A stretch of 50,494 nucleotides of DNA. Origin: Streptomyces sp. SID14436 (GTDB lineage Bacteria > Actinomycetota > Actinomycetes > Streptomycetales > Streptomycetaceae). Below, in pieces: positions 32,361 to 41,319 of the stretch. Every line of letters begins with the position of its first letter. Position 1 is the stretch's first letter. The DNA lies in NCBI RefSeq assembly GCF_010548465.1, contig NZ_JAAGMD010000675.1, positions 1 to 50,494 of the forward strand, written 5' to 3'. The notes below the pieces were generated by a model. That model made no database searches and was not told the origin of the DNA. It saw nothing but the letters and a program-made list of their open reading frames with translations. The position numbers and the translations under genes were made by a program.

Positions 32361-32791
32361 TGCGAGCCCCCTAGCGGTAGTGGCCTTCCCGGCCGGAACG
32401 ACCGCAGACAGCTAACAGGACCCACCCCGCGCGCGACCAGAGTCAGTGACACAGCTCGCACGCGCGTGAGGTCCCCGAGACCCGATCCCGGGTTCCTCAT
32501 GAGTCGTGGCATGCGCCGAAAAGAAAGGTGGGCACGTTCACAGGCATGAGGAGCCCACATAAGGAAACACGAGGGAACATGTGGGCCCCTGACTGCGTCT
32601 CATAGAGAGCGGGGGCTCCGCCGGGTGCGTCGAAACGTGCGCATCCGGTTCGGCAACGCTGTAACCGCAGGAACACCCGCCGTGCACGTGCATCTGCCCA
32701 TGCACCTGCACGAGAAACACAGCTATGATCCGGGTCAGTTGACCAATGCATCTATGGCCACTTCAGCCAGTGCACCACCGGGGAGCGACCT
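32361..32791. other. Intergenic region upstream of the DUF397 gene
   Basis: 431 bp with no gene. It holds an inverted repeat GCCCACAT...ATGTGGGC (32553-32560 and 32579-32586), the TGCA-rich motif at 32683-32710 and a perfect TATGAT box at 32724-32729. Small frames in it are not supported by codon pattern. Confidence 0.65.
32683..32729 (+). promoter_or_regulatory. TGCA-rich shared motif and promoter of the DUF397 gene
   Basis: TGCACGTGCATCTGCCC then ATGCACCTGCA forms a 28-bp block ending 82 bp before the GTG. A TATGAT -10 sits 17 bp after the TGCACC that falls at -35, so a bound protein would affect polymerase directly. The same block, with 3 changes, precedes the ATPase gene at 33862-33888. 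Confidence 0.65.
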
Positions 32792-33076
32792 GTGGACCAC
32801 GACGTGTACGACGGTGACGTGTACGACGGTGCCGACGCGTCCGGCGTGTACAACGGCATGGCGGCCACCACGCTGAACGGCGTGGCCTGGCAGAAGAGCC
32901 GGCACAGCAACTCGCAGGGATCCTGCGTGGAGTTCGCCCGGCTGCCCGGCGGGGACGTGGCGGTGCGCAATTCCCGCTTCCCCGACGGTCCCGCACTCGT
33001 CTACACGCGTGCGGAGATCGAGGCGATGCTGCTGGGTGTGAAGGACGGCGAGTTCGACCACCTGGTCGCCGGCTGA
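32792..33076 (+). CDS. DUF397 domain protein
   Basis: A 94-aa protein. The DUF397 core is unmistakable: WQKSRHSNSQGSCVEFARLPGGDVAVRNSRFPDGPALVYTRAEIEAMLLGVKDGEFDHL. Members pair with XRE-type regulators (WhiJ-like systems) in Streptomyces development and antibiotic control. The N-terminus carries a DVYDG-DVYDG duplication written by a 15-bp tandem repeat. GTG 32792 has GGGAG 6 nt upstream. Its likely partner regulator is at 34096. Confidence 0.93.
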   Translation: MDHDVYDGDVYDGADASGVYNGMAATTLNGVAWQKSRHSNSQGSCVEFARLPGGDVAVRNSRFPDGPALVYTRAEIEAMLLGVKDGEFDHLVAG

Positions 33077-33266
33077 CGGCTGACGGCTGCCGACAGACGG
33101 CTGACGGTCCGGTCGGCCGCTGCTCCACACGACGGTCGGACGCGCGCCGCGTCCGTGACACCCGGTGCTCCCGAGGCCCCCGGGGCCCCTGAGGCCCCTG
33201 AGGCCCCTGAGGCCCAAGAGTCCATGACGCGCGTAGAACGGCGGCGCGACGATGCCCTGCCCTACG

Positions 33267-33788
33267 TCACCCGGGGAGCCCGCGCGGACCGTCGCCGGGA
33301 CAGGGCAGGCGGAACAGGGCCCACACGACCTTGCCGTGCAGCGCGCCCGCCAGCGGGTGCCAGCCCCAGCCGTCGCTGAAGGAGTCGACGAGGAAGAGGC
33401 CCCGCCCCGATTCGGCGGCGCAGTCGTCCGAGTCGCGGGCGACGGGGCTGTCGTGGCTGGGGTCGCGCACCGCGCACACCAGCCGCTCCGTCCACCGCAT
33501 CAGGTGGAGCCGGACGGGCGGCTCCTGGTCGCACAGGCGGGGCGCGTCGGCCGGCAGTGCGTGCCGCAGGGCGTTGGTGACCAGCTCGGACACCACCAGG
33601 CGCACGTCGTCGAACCGGTCGCCGAGTTCCCACTGGTCCAGCGTGGCGCGGGTGAACCTCCGGGCGTCGCGCACCGCTTCGTAGCGGGCGGGAAGGGCGC
33701 AGGAGGCGGCGTCGGACACGGCCGCGGGGTCCAGTGGTGGAAGGCCCTGCCGTAACGGCTCGAGCATGGTCGATCCATTCGTCCCCAT
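33267..33788 (-). CDS. RsbW-like ATP-binding protein (HATPase_c, anti-sigma type)
   Basis: A 173-aa GHKL ATPase/kinase. The N box is VVSELVTNALRHA (66-78, Glu68 and Asn72) and the G box ESGRGLFLVDSFSDGWGW (126-142). Such proteins accompany XRE-DUF397 pairs in Streptomyces and are thought to act as serine kinases or anti-sigma factors. ATG 33788 has GGAG at a good distance; the longer frame upstream is excluded. Divergent from the XRE regulator gene, with a control region of 307 bp between them. Confidence 0.92.
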   Translation of the reverse strand: MGTNGSTMLEPLRQGLPPLDPAAVSDAASCALPARYEAVRDARRFTRATLDQWELGDRFDDVRLVVSELVTNALRHALPADAPRLCDQEPPVRLHLMRWTERLVCAVRDPSHDSPVARDSDDCAAESGRGLFLVDSFSDGWGWHPLAGALHGKVVWALFRLPCPGDGPRGLPG

Positions 33789-34095
33789 GCGAGGCACTCC
33801 CGGAAATTCGCGGTCCAAGCGAGGCGGCGGTGGTGCGGGACCATGGTTTCGGATGCGTACAGCAGATGCAAGGGCAGATGCACGTGCAGCTGACCGAATT
33901 AGACCTGCCCGTACCGGTTGTTGGGCAATTTTTCCGTCATCTCGTTGTCCACTTCCGGCTGTCCTCTTGTCCCCGCTGTGATCCCTCCTGAACGGATTCC
34001 TTGGCTTGAATCCATTTCCGTAACCGGGCGAGTACAGCTCGAAGTGTTTTAGTGGCAGACTGCGGCGTCTGGAGACGTTGGGGAGGCTGGCGAAC
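33789..34095. other. Divergent control region between the ATPase and XRE genes
   Basis: 307 bp without a gene. It holds the TGCA-rich motif of the ATPase promoter (33862-33888). Nothing similar is found near the XRE start. The sequence is less GC-rich than average (for example near 33925-34050). Confidence 0.65.
33862..33888 (-). promoter_or_regulatory. TGCA-rich shared motif upstream of the ATPase gene
   Basis: Read towards the gene: TGCACGTGCATCTGCCC, then TTGCATCTGC. The first 17 bases are identical to the motif before the DUF397 gene and it lies at a similar distance from the start codon (74 bp versus 82 bp). Confidence 0.65.
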
Positions 34096-34956
34096 GTGAG
34101 CGCGGGAGAGCCGGGATCGGTGGTGCGGCGCATGCTGCTCGGATCACAACTCAGGCGACTGCGTGAGGCGCGGGGGATCACGCGTGAGGCGGCGGGCTAC
34201 TCGATCCGCGCCTCCGAATCGAAGATCAGCCGGATGGAGCTGGGCCGGGTGAGCTTCAAGACCAGGGATGTCGAGGACCTGCTGACGCTGTACGGCATCA
34301 CGGACGAGCAGGAGCGCGCCTCGTTGCTCTCCCTCGCCAAGGAGGCCAACGTCGCGGGCTGGTGGCACAGTTACTCGGACGTGCTGCCGAGCTGGTTCCC
34401 GACCTACGTGGGTCTGGAGGGCGCGGCCTCGCTGCTGCGGGCGTACGAGGTGCAGTTCGTGCACGGTCTGCTGCAGACCGAGCAGTACGCGCGCGCGGTC
34501 GTCCGGCGCGGCATGAAGGGGGCGAGCGAGGAGGACGTCGAGCGGCGGGTGGCGCTCCGTCTGGAACGGCAGAAGTACCTGGTCTCCGAGAACGCCCCGG
34601 AGTTCCACGTGGTCCTCGACGAGGCCGCGCTGCGGCGCCCTTACGGCGACCGGGACGTGATGCGCGGTCAGCTCCAGCACCTGATCGACGTCTCCGAGCA
34701 CCCCAATGTGCGGTTGCAGGTGGTGCCGTTCGGCCTGGGCGGGCACTCCGGGGAGTCCGGCGCCTTCACCATCCTCAGCTTCCCCGAGTCCGACCTGTCG
34801 GACGTGGTCTACCTGGAGCAGCTGACCAGCGCGCTGTACCTGGACAAGCCCGAGGACGTGGCCCAGTACGAGAACGCGCTCAAGGAGCTCCAGCACGACA
34901 GTCCGGGCCCGTCGGAGAGCCGGGACCTTCTCCGTGGACTCCTCCAACTCTCCTGA
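34096..34956 (+). CDS. XRE-family regulator with DUF5753 domain
   Basis: A 286-aa regulator. The Cro/C1-type HTH spans about 19-67 (LRRLREARGITREAAGYSIRASESKISRMELGR), followed by the DUF5753 ligand/sensor domain (LEGAASLLRAYEVQFVHGLLQTEQYARAV ... FTILSFPESDLSDVVYLE). This is the WhiJ/abaA-type regulator that works with DUF397 and ATPase partners. GTG 34096 has GGGAGG 10 nt upstream. It probably binds the motif shared by the two partner promoters. Confidence 0.93.
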   Translation: MSAGEPGSVVRRMLLGSQLRRLREARGITREAAGYSIRASESKISRMELGRVSFKTRDVEDLLTLYGITDEQERASLLSLAKEANVAGWWHSYSDVLPSWFPTYVGLEGAASLLRAYEVQFVHGLLQTEQYARAVVRRGMKGASEEDVERRVALRLERQKYLVSENAPEFHVVLDEAALRRPYGDRDVMRGQLQHLIDVSEHPNVRLQVVPFGLGGHSGESGAFTILSFPESDLSDVVYLEQLTSALYLDKPEDVAQYENALKELQHDSPGPSESRDLLRGLLQLS

Positions 34957-35035
34957 AACATAAGTACGATGACGTGTGATCAGACCATCGGGTCGATTCG
35001 GGGCCGGCTCCGGCAGCGAGGGATTGAGGGATCAC

Positions 35036-36496
35036 ATGTCGTCGTACTTCACCGACCTGGCACAGCAGTACATCGACGGTGAGTGGCGCCCGGGCACCGG
35101 CTCCTGGGACATCATCGACTTCAACCCGTACGACGACGAGAAGCTGGCCTCGATCACCATAGCCACGGTCGGCGAGGTCGACGAGGCGTACCGGGCGGCG
35201 GAGCGGGCCCAGAAGCAGTGGGCGGCCACCAACCCGTACGCCCGCCGGGCGGTGTTCGAGAAGGCGCTGAGACTGGTCGAGGAGCGCGAGGAGGAGATCT
35301 CCGAGGCGATCGTCGCCGAGCTCGGCGGCACCCGGCTGAAGGCCGCGTTCGAGCTGCACCTGGCCAAGGAGTTCCTGCGGGAGGCCGTGCACCTGGCGCT
35401 GCGCCCCGAGGGCCGGATCATCCCCTCGCCGGTGGACGGCAAGGAGAACCGCGTCTACCGCGTGCCGGTCGGCGTGGTCGGCGTGATCAGCCCCTTCAAC
35501 TTCCCCTTCCTGCTGTCGCTGAAGTCGGTCGCCCCGGCGCTCGCGCTCGGCAACGCCGTGGTGCTCAAGCCGCACCAGAACACGCCGATCGTGGGCGGCT
35601 CCCTGATCGCGAAGATCTTCGAGGACGCGGGTCTGCCCGGCGGCCTGCTGAACGTCGTCATCACCGACATCGCGGAGATAGGGGACGCCTTCCTGGAGCA
35701 CCCGGTCCCCAAGGTCATCTCCTTCACCGGCTCGGACAAGGTCGGCCGGCACGTCGCCACGGTGTGCGCCTCCCTCTTCAAGCGCTCGGTGCTCGAACTG
35801 GGCGGCAACAGCGCCCTGGTGGTGCTCGACGACGCCGACGTGGACTACGCCGTGGACGCGGCCGTCTTCAGCCGCTACGTGCACCAGGGCCAGGTCTGCA
35901 TGGCGGCCAACCGGGTGCTGGTGGACCGCTCGGTGGCCGACGCGTTCACCGAGAAGTTCGTCGCCAAGGTCCGGTCGCTGAAGGCCGGTGACCCGCGGGA
36001 CCCCTCGACCGTGATCGGCCCGGTGATCAACTCGCAGCAGGCGGACTCCCTGACGGGAGTCGTCGAGCAGGCGATCGCCGAGGGCGCGACCGCCCTGGTG
36101 CGGGGCGAGCGGACCGACAACCTGGTCGAGCCGTCCGTGCTCACCGGCCTCCCGGCCGACTCGGCGCTGCTGCGGCAGGAGGTCTTCGGCCCGGTCGTCT
36201 TCCTCGTCCCGTTCGACGGCGAGGAGGAGGCCGTCCGCCTGGTCAACGACAGCCCGTACGGGCTCAGCGGGGCCGTGCACACGGGGGACGTGGAGCGGGG
36301 CGTGCGGTTCGCCCAGCAGATCGACACCGGCATGTTTCACGTCAACGACGGCACCGTGCACGACGAGCCCATCGTCCCGTTCGGCGGCGAGAAGCACTCG
36401 GGCCTCGGCCGGCTGAACGGCGACACCATGCTGGACGCCTTCACCACCACGAAGTGGATCTCGGTGCAGCACGGCCGGAGCGGCTTCCCGTTCTGA
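35036..36496 (+). CDS. Aldehyde dehydrogenase (NAD(P)-dependent)
   Basis: A 486-aa ALDH oxidising an aldehyde to an acid. Asn155 (ISPFNFP), Lys178 (LKPHQNTP), Glu254 (LELGGNS) and nucleophile Cys288 (QGQVCMAANR) are in place; FGGEKHSGLGR is near the C-terminus. The sequence around GWxx-type substrate positions resembles benzaldehyde or vanillin dehydrogenases, but the substrate is not proven. ATG 35036 has GAGGG nearby. It follows the XRE gene by 79 bp and is closed by a hairpin at 36586. Confidence 0.93.
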   Translation: MSSYFTDLAQQYIDGEWRPGTGSWDIIDFNPYDDEKLASITIATVGEVDEAYRAAERAQKQWAATNPYARRAVFEKALRLVEEREEEISEAIVAELGGTRLKAAFELHLAKEFLREAVHLALRPEGRIIPSPVDGKENRVYRVPVGVVGVISPFNFPFLLSLKSVAPALALGNAVVLKPHQNTPIVGGSLIAKIFEDAGLPGGLLNVVITDIAEIGDAFLEHPVPKVISFTGSDKVGRHVATVCASLFKRSVLELGGNSALVVLDDADVDYAVDAAVFSRYVHQGQVCMAANRVLVDRSVADAFTEKFVAKVRSLKAGDPRDPSTVIGPVINSQQADSLTGVVEQAIAEGATALVRGERTDNLVEPSVLTGLPADSALLRQEVFGPVVFLVPFDGEEEAVRLVNDSPYGLSGAVHTGDVERGVRFAQQIDTGMFHVNDGTVHDEPIVPFGGEKHSGLGRLNGDTMLDAFTTTKWISVQHGRSGFPF

Positions 36497-36530
36497 CGCG
36501 TCCTGACGCGTCCTGACGCGTTCTGGCGCG
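36491..36530. repeat. 10-bp tandem repeat across the aldehyde dehydrogenase stop
   Basis: TTCTGACGCG, TCCTGACGCG, TCCTGACGCG and TTCTGGCGCG follow head to tail. The stop codon TGA (36494-36496) lies in the first unit. Confidence 0.85.
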
Positions 36531-36585
36531 CTCGTGCGTTCTGACGGGCCGTTCCGGAGTTCCACCCGACCGGTCCCACCGCCCC

Positions 36586-36620
36586 GGGCCATCGAGGACA
36601 GAAGCTGACCTCGATGGCCC
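36586..36620 (+). terminator. Terminator hairpin after the aldehyde dehydrogenase gene
   Basis: A perfect 12-bp stem (GGGCCATCGAGG with CCTCGATGGCCC) and 11-nt loop. Confidence 0.7.
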
Positions 36621-36682
36621 GTAGCGTCCTTCGTGTCAGGCGGCAGGAACACCTGCACCCGAACGACGGAAGGCGGACGGAC

Positions 36683-37231
36683 ATGGTCACGCACGTGGGA
36701 CCCGAGGAGCGCGGCGACGAGCGGGGGGCGCTGCTGGCCTTCGTCGCCGAGCAGCGCGGCGGCATCCGGAGGGCTCTGCTGGGGCTGAGCGACGAGCAGG
36801 CGTCGTCCCGCCCCAGCGCGAGCGAGCTGTCCCTGGCCGGGCTGCTCAAGCATGTCGCCGAGGTCGAGCAGGGGTGGATCGCCCGGGCGAAGGGCGAACC
36901 GCCGGCGGTTCACCGGGACGAGTCGAACTGGCACGAGTGCTTCCGGCTGGTCGGCGACGAGACCGTGCGGGACCAGCTCGCGTACTACGAGAAGGTGGCC
37001 GCGGAGACGGAGGCGTTCATCCGGTCCGTCCCCAGCCTCGACGACACCTTCCTGCTGCCGAAAACGTCCTGGAACCCGAAGGAGGAGTGGCTGTCGATGC
37101 GCTGGCTGTGTCTGCACCTGATCCGCGAGACCGCCCGTCATGCGGGCCACGCCGACATCATCCGCGAGTCCCTGGACGGCGCGACCGCCTTCGCGCTGGT
37201 GGCGCGGGAGCAGGGCGGCGACCTGGGGTGA
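36683..37231 (+). CDS. DinB-family protein (DUF664-like)
   Basis: A 182-aa four-helix bundle protein. The helical pattern with His at LKHVAEVEQGW and HLIRETARHAGHADIIRE is the metal triad layout of DinB/YfiT-like proteins, which often act as thiol-dependent transferases or hydrolases (bacillithiol/mycothiol linked). The precise reaction is unknown. ATG 36683 is chosen, with GGAAGG upstream; a longer frame from 36614 would begin within the upstream hairpin. PadR gene follows by 24 bp. Confidence 0.85.
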   Translation: MVTHVGPEERGDERGALLAFVAEQRGGIRRALLGLSDEQASSRPSASELSLAGLLKHVAEVEQGWIARAKGEPPAVHRDESNWHECFRLVGDETVRDQLAYYEKVAAETEAFIRSVPSLDDTFLLPKTSWNPKEEWLSMRWLCLHLIRETARHAGHADIIRESLDGATAFALVAREQGGDLG

Positions 37232-37255
37232 ACCCCGGCGTCCTACGCTGGGCGC

Positions 37256-37897
37256 ATGTCAGCGATCCGTCTCCTCGTGCTCGGCGCGGTGCGCCAGCAC
37301 GGGCGGGCCCACGGCTACCAGGTCCGCAACGACCTCGAGTACTGGGGCGCGCACGAGTGGTCCAACGCCAAGCCCGGCTCGATCTACCACGCCCTGAAGC
37401 AGATGGCGAAGCAGGGACTGCTCCACGCGCACGAGACCGCCCCCTCCACGGCGGGTGGTCCGCCGCGCACCGAGTACGAGATCACCGAGGCGGGGAACGA
37501 GGAGTTCTACGCGCTGCTGCGCGCGGCCCTGGTCGACTTCGACCTGCGGATGGACGTGAAGTCGGCGGCCGTCGGCTTCATCGTCGACCTGCCGCGCCAG
37601 GAGGCGGTGGCGCTGCTCCGGGAGCGGATCCGGAAGATCGAGGAGTGGCGGGCCACGGTCAGCGGGGAGTACCTGCCGGCGGGCGGCCCCGACGAGCTCG
37701 GGCACATCGGCCAGATCATGCGGCTCTGGGACAGCTCGGCCGAGGCCGAGGCGGTGTGGGCCCGTGAGCTGATCGAGAAGATCGAGTCCGGTGCCTACAC
37801 CTTCAGCGGCGAGGGCGAGCCGTTCGTCGCCGTCCTGGCCGACGGCCAGGAGAACCCGTACGGGCCGGGCGAGCCCCATCCGGGGGACGCGCGCTGA
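37256..37897 (+). CDS. PadR-family transcriptional regulator
   Basis: A 213-aa PadR regulator. The N-terminal winged helix (AIRLLVLGAVRQHGRAHGYQVRNDLEYWGAHEWSNAKPGSIYHALKQM) and wing (GGPPRTEYEITEAGNEEF) are clear, followed by the long C-terminal dimer helix of the Vir/PadR-C type. The ATG lies six bases after a TACGCT box, so the mRNA may be leaderless. It stands directly upstream of an ABC exporter with a palindromic site between them, so it likely represses the exporter until a drug or ligand is bound. Confidence 0.93.
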   Translation: MSAIRLLVLGAVRQHGRAHGYQVRNDLEYWGAHEWSNAKPGSIYHALKQMAKQGLLHAHETAPSTAGGPPRTEYEITEAGNEEFYALLRAALVDFDLRMDVKSAAVGFIVDLPRQEAVALLRERIRKIEEWRATVSGEYLPAGGPDELGHIGQIMRLWDSSAEAEAVWARELIEKIESGAYTFSGEGEPFVAVLADGQENPYGPGEPHPGDAR

Positions 37898-37946
37898 CGG
37901 ACCCCCGGCCCGGCGCCCGGTGAGACCGCCGGAGCACCGAGCCGAG

Positions 37947-38012
37947 TAATCAAGTTTGACGAGTTGCGCGGGCGGGCACTACCGTCGCGGGCTCGTAGTC
38001 AAGTTTGACTAG
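37947..38012. promoter_or_regulatory. PadR operator pair and promoter of the ABC exporter
   Basis: TAGTCAAGTTTGACTA (37996-38011) is a near-perfect palindrome, and TAATCAAGTTTGAC (37947-37960) is a second copy 49 bp upstream. TTGACG (37956-37961), inside the first copy, with CTACCG at 37979-37984 forms a promoter with a 17-bp spacer. The second copy lies just before the ribosome site AAGGAGG. Confidence 0.8.
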
Positions 38013-38029
38013 CGAAGGAGGTAGTCTCG

Positions 38030-39010
38030 GTGTCAGTGGCCGACACGGTGATCACCGTGGAACAGGCACGCAAGACGTACGGCGGGAAGGGCGCACGGGG
38101 TGCCGCCCCCGCCCTGGACGGCCTCGACCTCACGGTGGCGCGGGGCACCGTGCACGGCGTGCTGGGACCGAACGGCGCGGGCAAGACCACCCTGGTGCGC
38201 ATCCTGGCCACCCTGCTGCGCCCCGACGCGGGCCGCATCGAGGTGGCGGGCCACGACGTGGTGCGCGAGGCGTACGCCGTGCGGCTGCGCATCGGACTGC
38301 TCGGCCAGCACGCGGCGCTCGACGAGGAACTGGGCGGGCGGCAGAACCTGGAGCTGTTCGGCCGGCTGCACCACCTGGGCGCACGGCGGGCCCGCGCGCG
38401 GGCCGGTGAACTGCTCGAACGGTTCGACCTGACCCGCACCGGCCGCAAGGCGGTGAGCCAGTACAGCGGGGGCATGCGGCGCCGCCTGGATCTCGCCGCG
38501 TCCCTGATCACCGAGCCCGAGGTGCTGTTCCTGGACGAGCCGACGACCGGGCTGGACCCCCGCGGGCGGGCCGAGGTGTGGCAGTCGGTCCGCTCCCTGG
38601 TGGGCGGGGGCACCACGGTGCTGCTCACCACCCAGTACCTGGAGGAGGCCGACCAGCTCGCGGACCGCATCTCGGTCGTCGACGCCGGCCGGGTCATCGC
38701 CGACGGCACGGCCGACGAGCTGAAGGCGGCCGTCGGCGGCGACCGCATCGACGTCGTCCTGCGCGACGCCGGACAGCTCGGCGCCGCCTCCGCCCTGCTC
38801 CCCGCGGCGCCCGGGGCGGTCACGGTGGACGCAGACCGCCGCCTGCTCAGCGCCCCCGTCACCGACCGCATGGCGGCGCTGACGGGCGTGGTCCGTGCCC
38901 TGGCGGAGGCGGGCATCGAGGCCGAGGACATCGCCCTGCGCAGGCCCACGCTGGACGAGGTGTTCCTGCACCTGACCGGGCCCGGCGACCGAGTGGAGGA
39001 GCCCGCGTGA
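38030..39010 (+). CDS. ABC exporter ATP-binding protein (daunorubicin-resistance type)
   Basis: A 326-aa ATPase. Walker A is GPNGAGKTT (46-54), signature YSGGM (145-149), Walker [14 protein letters not shown] (165-177), H-loop [11 protein letters not shown]. The C-terminal extension ending [14 protein letters not shown] is typical of the DrrA type, exporting drugs or lipids with the next gene as membrane partner. The GTG at 38030 has AAGGAGG upstream. It is translated together with the permease (GTGA overlap). Confidence 0.95.
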   Translation: MSVADTVITVEQARKTYGGKGARGAAPALDGLDLTVARGTVHGVLGPNGAGKTTLVRILATLLRPDAGRIEVAGHDVVREAYAVRLRIGLLGQHAALDEELGGRQNLELFGRLHHLGARRARARAGELLERFDLTRTGRKAVSQYSGGMRRRLDLAASLITEPEVLFLDEPTTGLDPRGRAEVWQSVRSLVGGGTTVLLTTQYLEEADQLADRISVVDAGRVIADGTADELKAAVGGDRIDVVLRDAGQLGAASALLPAAPGAVTVDADRRLLSAPVTDRMAALTGVVRALAEAGIEAEDIALRRPTLDEVFLHLTGPGDRVEEPA

Positions 39011-39765
39011 TCGCCTACGCACTGACCGACTCCTGGACCATGACCCGCCGCGAGCTCGCCCGCTGGGGACGCCGGCCGGTCGCGGTCGTGGTGAACCTGG
39101 TCTTCCCGGTGATGCTGCTGCTGATGTTCGGCTACCTGGTCGGCGGCGGCCGGGGCGTCGACGGCAGCTACCTGGACTTCCTCCTGCCCGGCATGCTCGC
39201 CCTCACCATGGCCTTCGGCCTGGAGGGCACGATGGTCGCCGTCACCCAGGACCTCGACAAGGGCGTCGTCGACCGCTTCCGTTCCCTGCCGATGGCCAAC
39301 GGTGCCGTCCTGGTGGGCCGTTCCGCCGCCGACATGCTCCAGTCCGTGCTCGGCCTGGCGGTGCTCCTGACCGTCGCCGCCGCGCTCGGCTGGCGCCCCC
39401 ACGGCGGCCCGGCGGCCTTCCTGACCGCCGTGGGGCTGCTCCTGCTGCTCCGCTTCGCCATGCTGTGGATCGGCATCCACCTGGCCCTGGTGGCCGGCCG
39501 GCCCGAGATGGTGCAGGCCGTGCAGATCCTGGTCTGGCCGGCCGGGTTCCTGTCCACCGCGTTCGCCTCGCCCGGGTCCATGCCCGGCTGGCTCGGCACC
39601 CTGGTCCAATGGAACCCGATCTCCCACACCGCCGAGGCCGCGCGCGGCCTGTTCGGCCCGGCCGGGGAGTCCGGACACGTGGGGGCCGCCGCCGTCTGGC
39701 CGCTGGTCCTGCTCGCGGTGTTCTTCCCGCTCGCGGTACGGAGGTTCGCGCGGCTCAGCCGCTAG
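39007..39765 (+). CDS. ABC-2 type permease (DrrB-like)
   Basis: A 252-aa membrane protein of the ABC-2 family, with six hydrophobic segments (first [23 protein letters not shown], others near 55-80, 105-130, 135-160, 170-195 and C-terminal [17 protein letters not shown]). It forms the exporter channel with the ATPase before it. The GTG at 39007 overlaps the ATPase stop by 4 bp. Substrate unknown; PadR control suggests a toxic compound. Confidence 0.92.
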   Translation: MIAYALTDSWTMTRRELARWGRRPVAVVVNLVFPVMLLLMFGYLVGGGRGVDGSYLDFLLPGMLALTMAFGLEGTMVAVTQDLDKGVVDRFRSLPMANGAVLVGRSAADMLQSVLGLAVLLTVAAALGWRPHGGPAAFLTAVGLLLLLRFAMLWIGIHLALVAGRPEMVQAVQILVWPAGFLSTAFASPGSMPGWLGTLVQWNPISHTAEAARGLFGPAGESGHVGAAAVWPLVLLAVFFPLAVRRFARLSR

Positions 39766-39789
39766 AGGGAGGCCGCCACGTGCCTCCTC

Positions 39790-41202
39790 CTAGTGGTGGA
39801 AGCCCGTGGCGGCGTTCCTGTCCTGGACCAGCGGGTGCTGCTGCCGGCGCAGTTCCGGCAGCAGCCGGGCCAGGTCCTGGGCGAACAGGTCGGCGAGGTC
39901 CTCGGAGAAGCCGTTGCGGCACACCACCCGCAGCACCGACAGGTCCTCGCGGTTCGCCGGGAAGGTGTACGCGGGCACCAGCCAGCCGTTCTCCCGCATC
40001 CGCCGGGACACGTCGAAGACGTCGAACGCCGTGACGTCCGGCGCCGTGGTGAAGGCGAAGACGGGCAACTCGTCGCCCCGCGTGAGCAGCCGGAAGTCGC
40101 CGAGCGCCTCGATGCGTGCGGCCAGCCCCGTGGCCACGTCCCGCGCGGCCTGCTGCACGGCCCGATAGCCCTCCCGGCCCAGCCGCAGGAACGTGTAGTA
40201 CTGCGCCACCACCTGCGCGCCGGGCCGGGAGAAGTTCAGGGCGAAGGTCGGCATGTCGCCGCCGAGGTAGTTGACCCGGAACACCAGCTCCTCCGGCAGG
40301 GTCTCCGCGTTCCGCCACAGGGCCCAGCCGACGCCCGGGTAGACCAGCCCGTACTTGTGCCCGGAGGTGTTGATGGACGACACGCGCGGGAGGCGGAAGT
40401 CCCACACCAGGTCCTCGTCGACGAAGGGCGCGACCATGCCGCCCGACGCCCCGTCGACGTGCACCGGGATGTCGAGGCCGGTGCGTTCCTGGAGTTCGTC
40501 CAGCGCAGCGCACAGGTCCGCGATCGGTTCGTAGGACCCGTCGAAGGTGGACCCCAGGATGCCGACCACCCCGATGGTGTTCTCGTCGCACAGCTCGGCC
40601 GCGGCCCGCGGGTCCAGGTGGTACCGGTCGCCCTCCATGGGCACCTGCCGGGCCTCCACCTCCCAGAAGGTGCAGAACTTCTCCCAGCAGACCTGGACGT
40701 TGACGCCCATCACGAGGTTCGGCCGGACGTCCCGGGACGGGTACCGGTCGGCGTTGCGTTTGGCCCAGCGCCGCTTCATCGCCATCCCGGCGAGCATGCA
40801 CGCCTCGCTCGAACCGGTCGTCGAACAGCCGACGGCCGCCGAGGGGTCGGGCGCGTTCCACAGGTCGGCGAGCATCGCCACGCAGCGCCGCTCCAGCTCG
40901 GCGGTGCGCGGGTACTCGTCCTTGTCGATCATGTTCTTGTCGCGGCACTCGCCCATCAGGCGGCCGGCCTCCGGCTCCATCCAGGTGGTGACGAAGGTGG
41001 CCAGGTTCAGCCGGGCGTTGCCGTCCAGCATCAGCTCGTCGTGCACCAGCTGGTACGCCGTCGCGGGCGCCATGGGCGGGCCGGGCATCCGGTGCTTGGG
41101 CGGCGCCTGGGTCATGTCCCCGACCGGGTTCGCCGGACCCAGGAAGGGATTGACGGACAGGGGACGCTCTTCGTCGTGCTGGCGGCCGTCGTGCAGCGGC
41201 AT
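39790..41202 (-). CDS. gadB: Glutamate decarboxylase
   Basis: A 470-aa PLP enzyme that turns glutamate into GABA and CO2 and consumes a proton. The PLP lysine is Lys283 in SGHKYGLVYPG; Asp250 in HVDGASGG holds the cofactor nitrogen. The C-terminal His-containing tail (...ATGFHH) resembles the pH-sensitive tail of GadB, in which a His closes the active site at neutral pH. ATG 41202 gives MPLHDGRQHD. The ClC gene upstream on the same strand, 117 bp away, may be in the same transcription unit. No glutamate/GABA antiporter gene is in the window. Confidence 0.95.
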   Translation of the reverse strand: MPLHDGRQHDEERPLSVNPFLGPANPVGDMTQAPPKHRMPGPPMAPATAYQLVHDELMLDGNARLNLATFVTTWMEPEAGRLMGECRDKNMIDKDEYPRTAELERRCVAMLADLWNAPDPSAAVGCSTTGSSEACMLAGMAMKRRWAKRNADRYPSRDVRPNLVMGVNVQVCWEKFCTFWEVEARQVPMEGDRYHLDPRAAAELCDENTIGVVGILGSTFDGSYEPIADLCAALDELQERTGLDIPVHVDGASGGMVAPFVDEDLVWDFRLPRVSSINTSGHKYGLVYPGVGWALWRNAETLPEELVFRVNYLGGDMPTFALNFSRPGAQVVAQYYTFLRLGREGYRAVQQAARDVATGLAARIEALGDFRLLTRGDELPVFAFTTAPDVTAFDVFDVSRRMRENGWLVPAYTFPANREDLSVLRVVCRNGFSEDLADLFAQDLARLLPELRRQQHPLVQDRNAATGFHH

Positions 41203-41319
41203 GGATACCTCCGGGTCGTGGGGTCAACGGGAGACGGGGACGGTGCAGGGGCGGGGGAAGGGGCCGCGGGGCCGGCCGGTGCCGGACGGCGGCCGGGAGG
41301 GGGCGGGTGGGGCCGGGGG

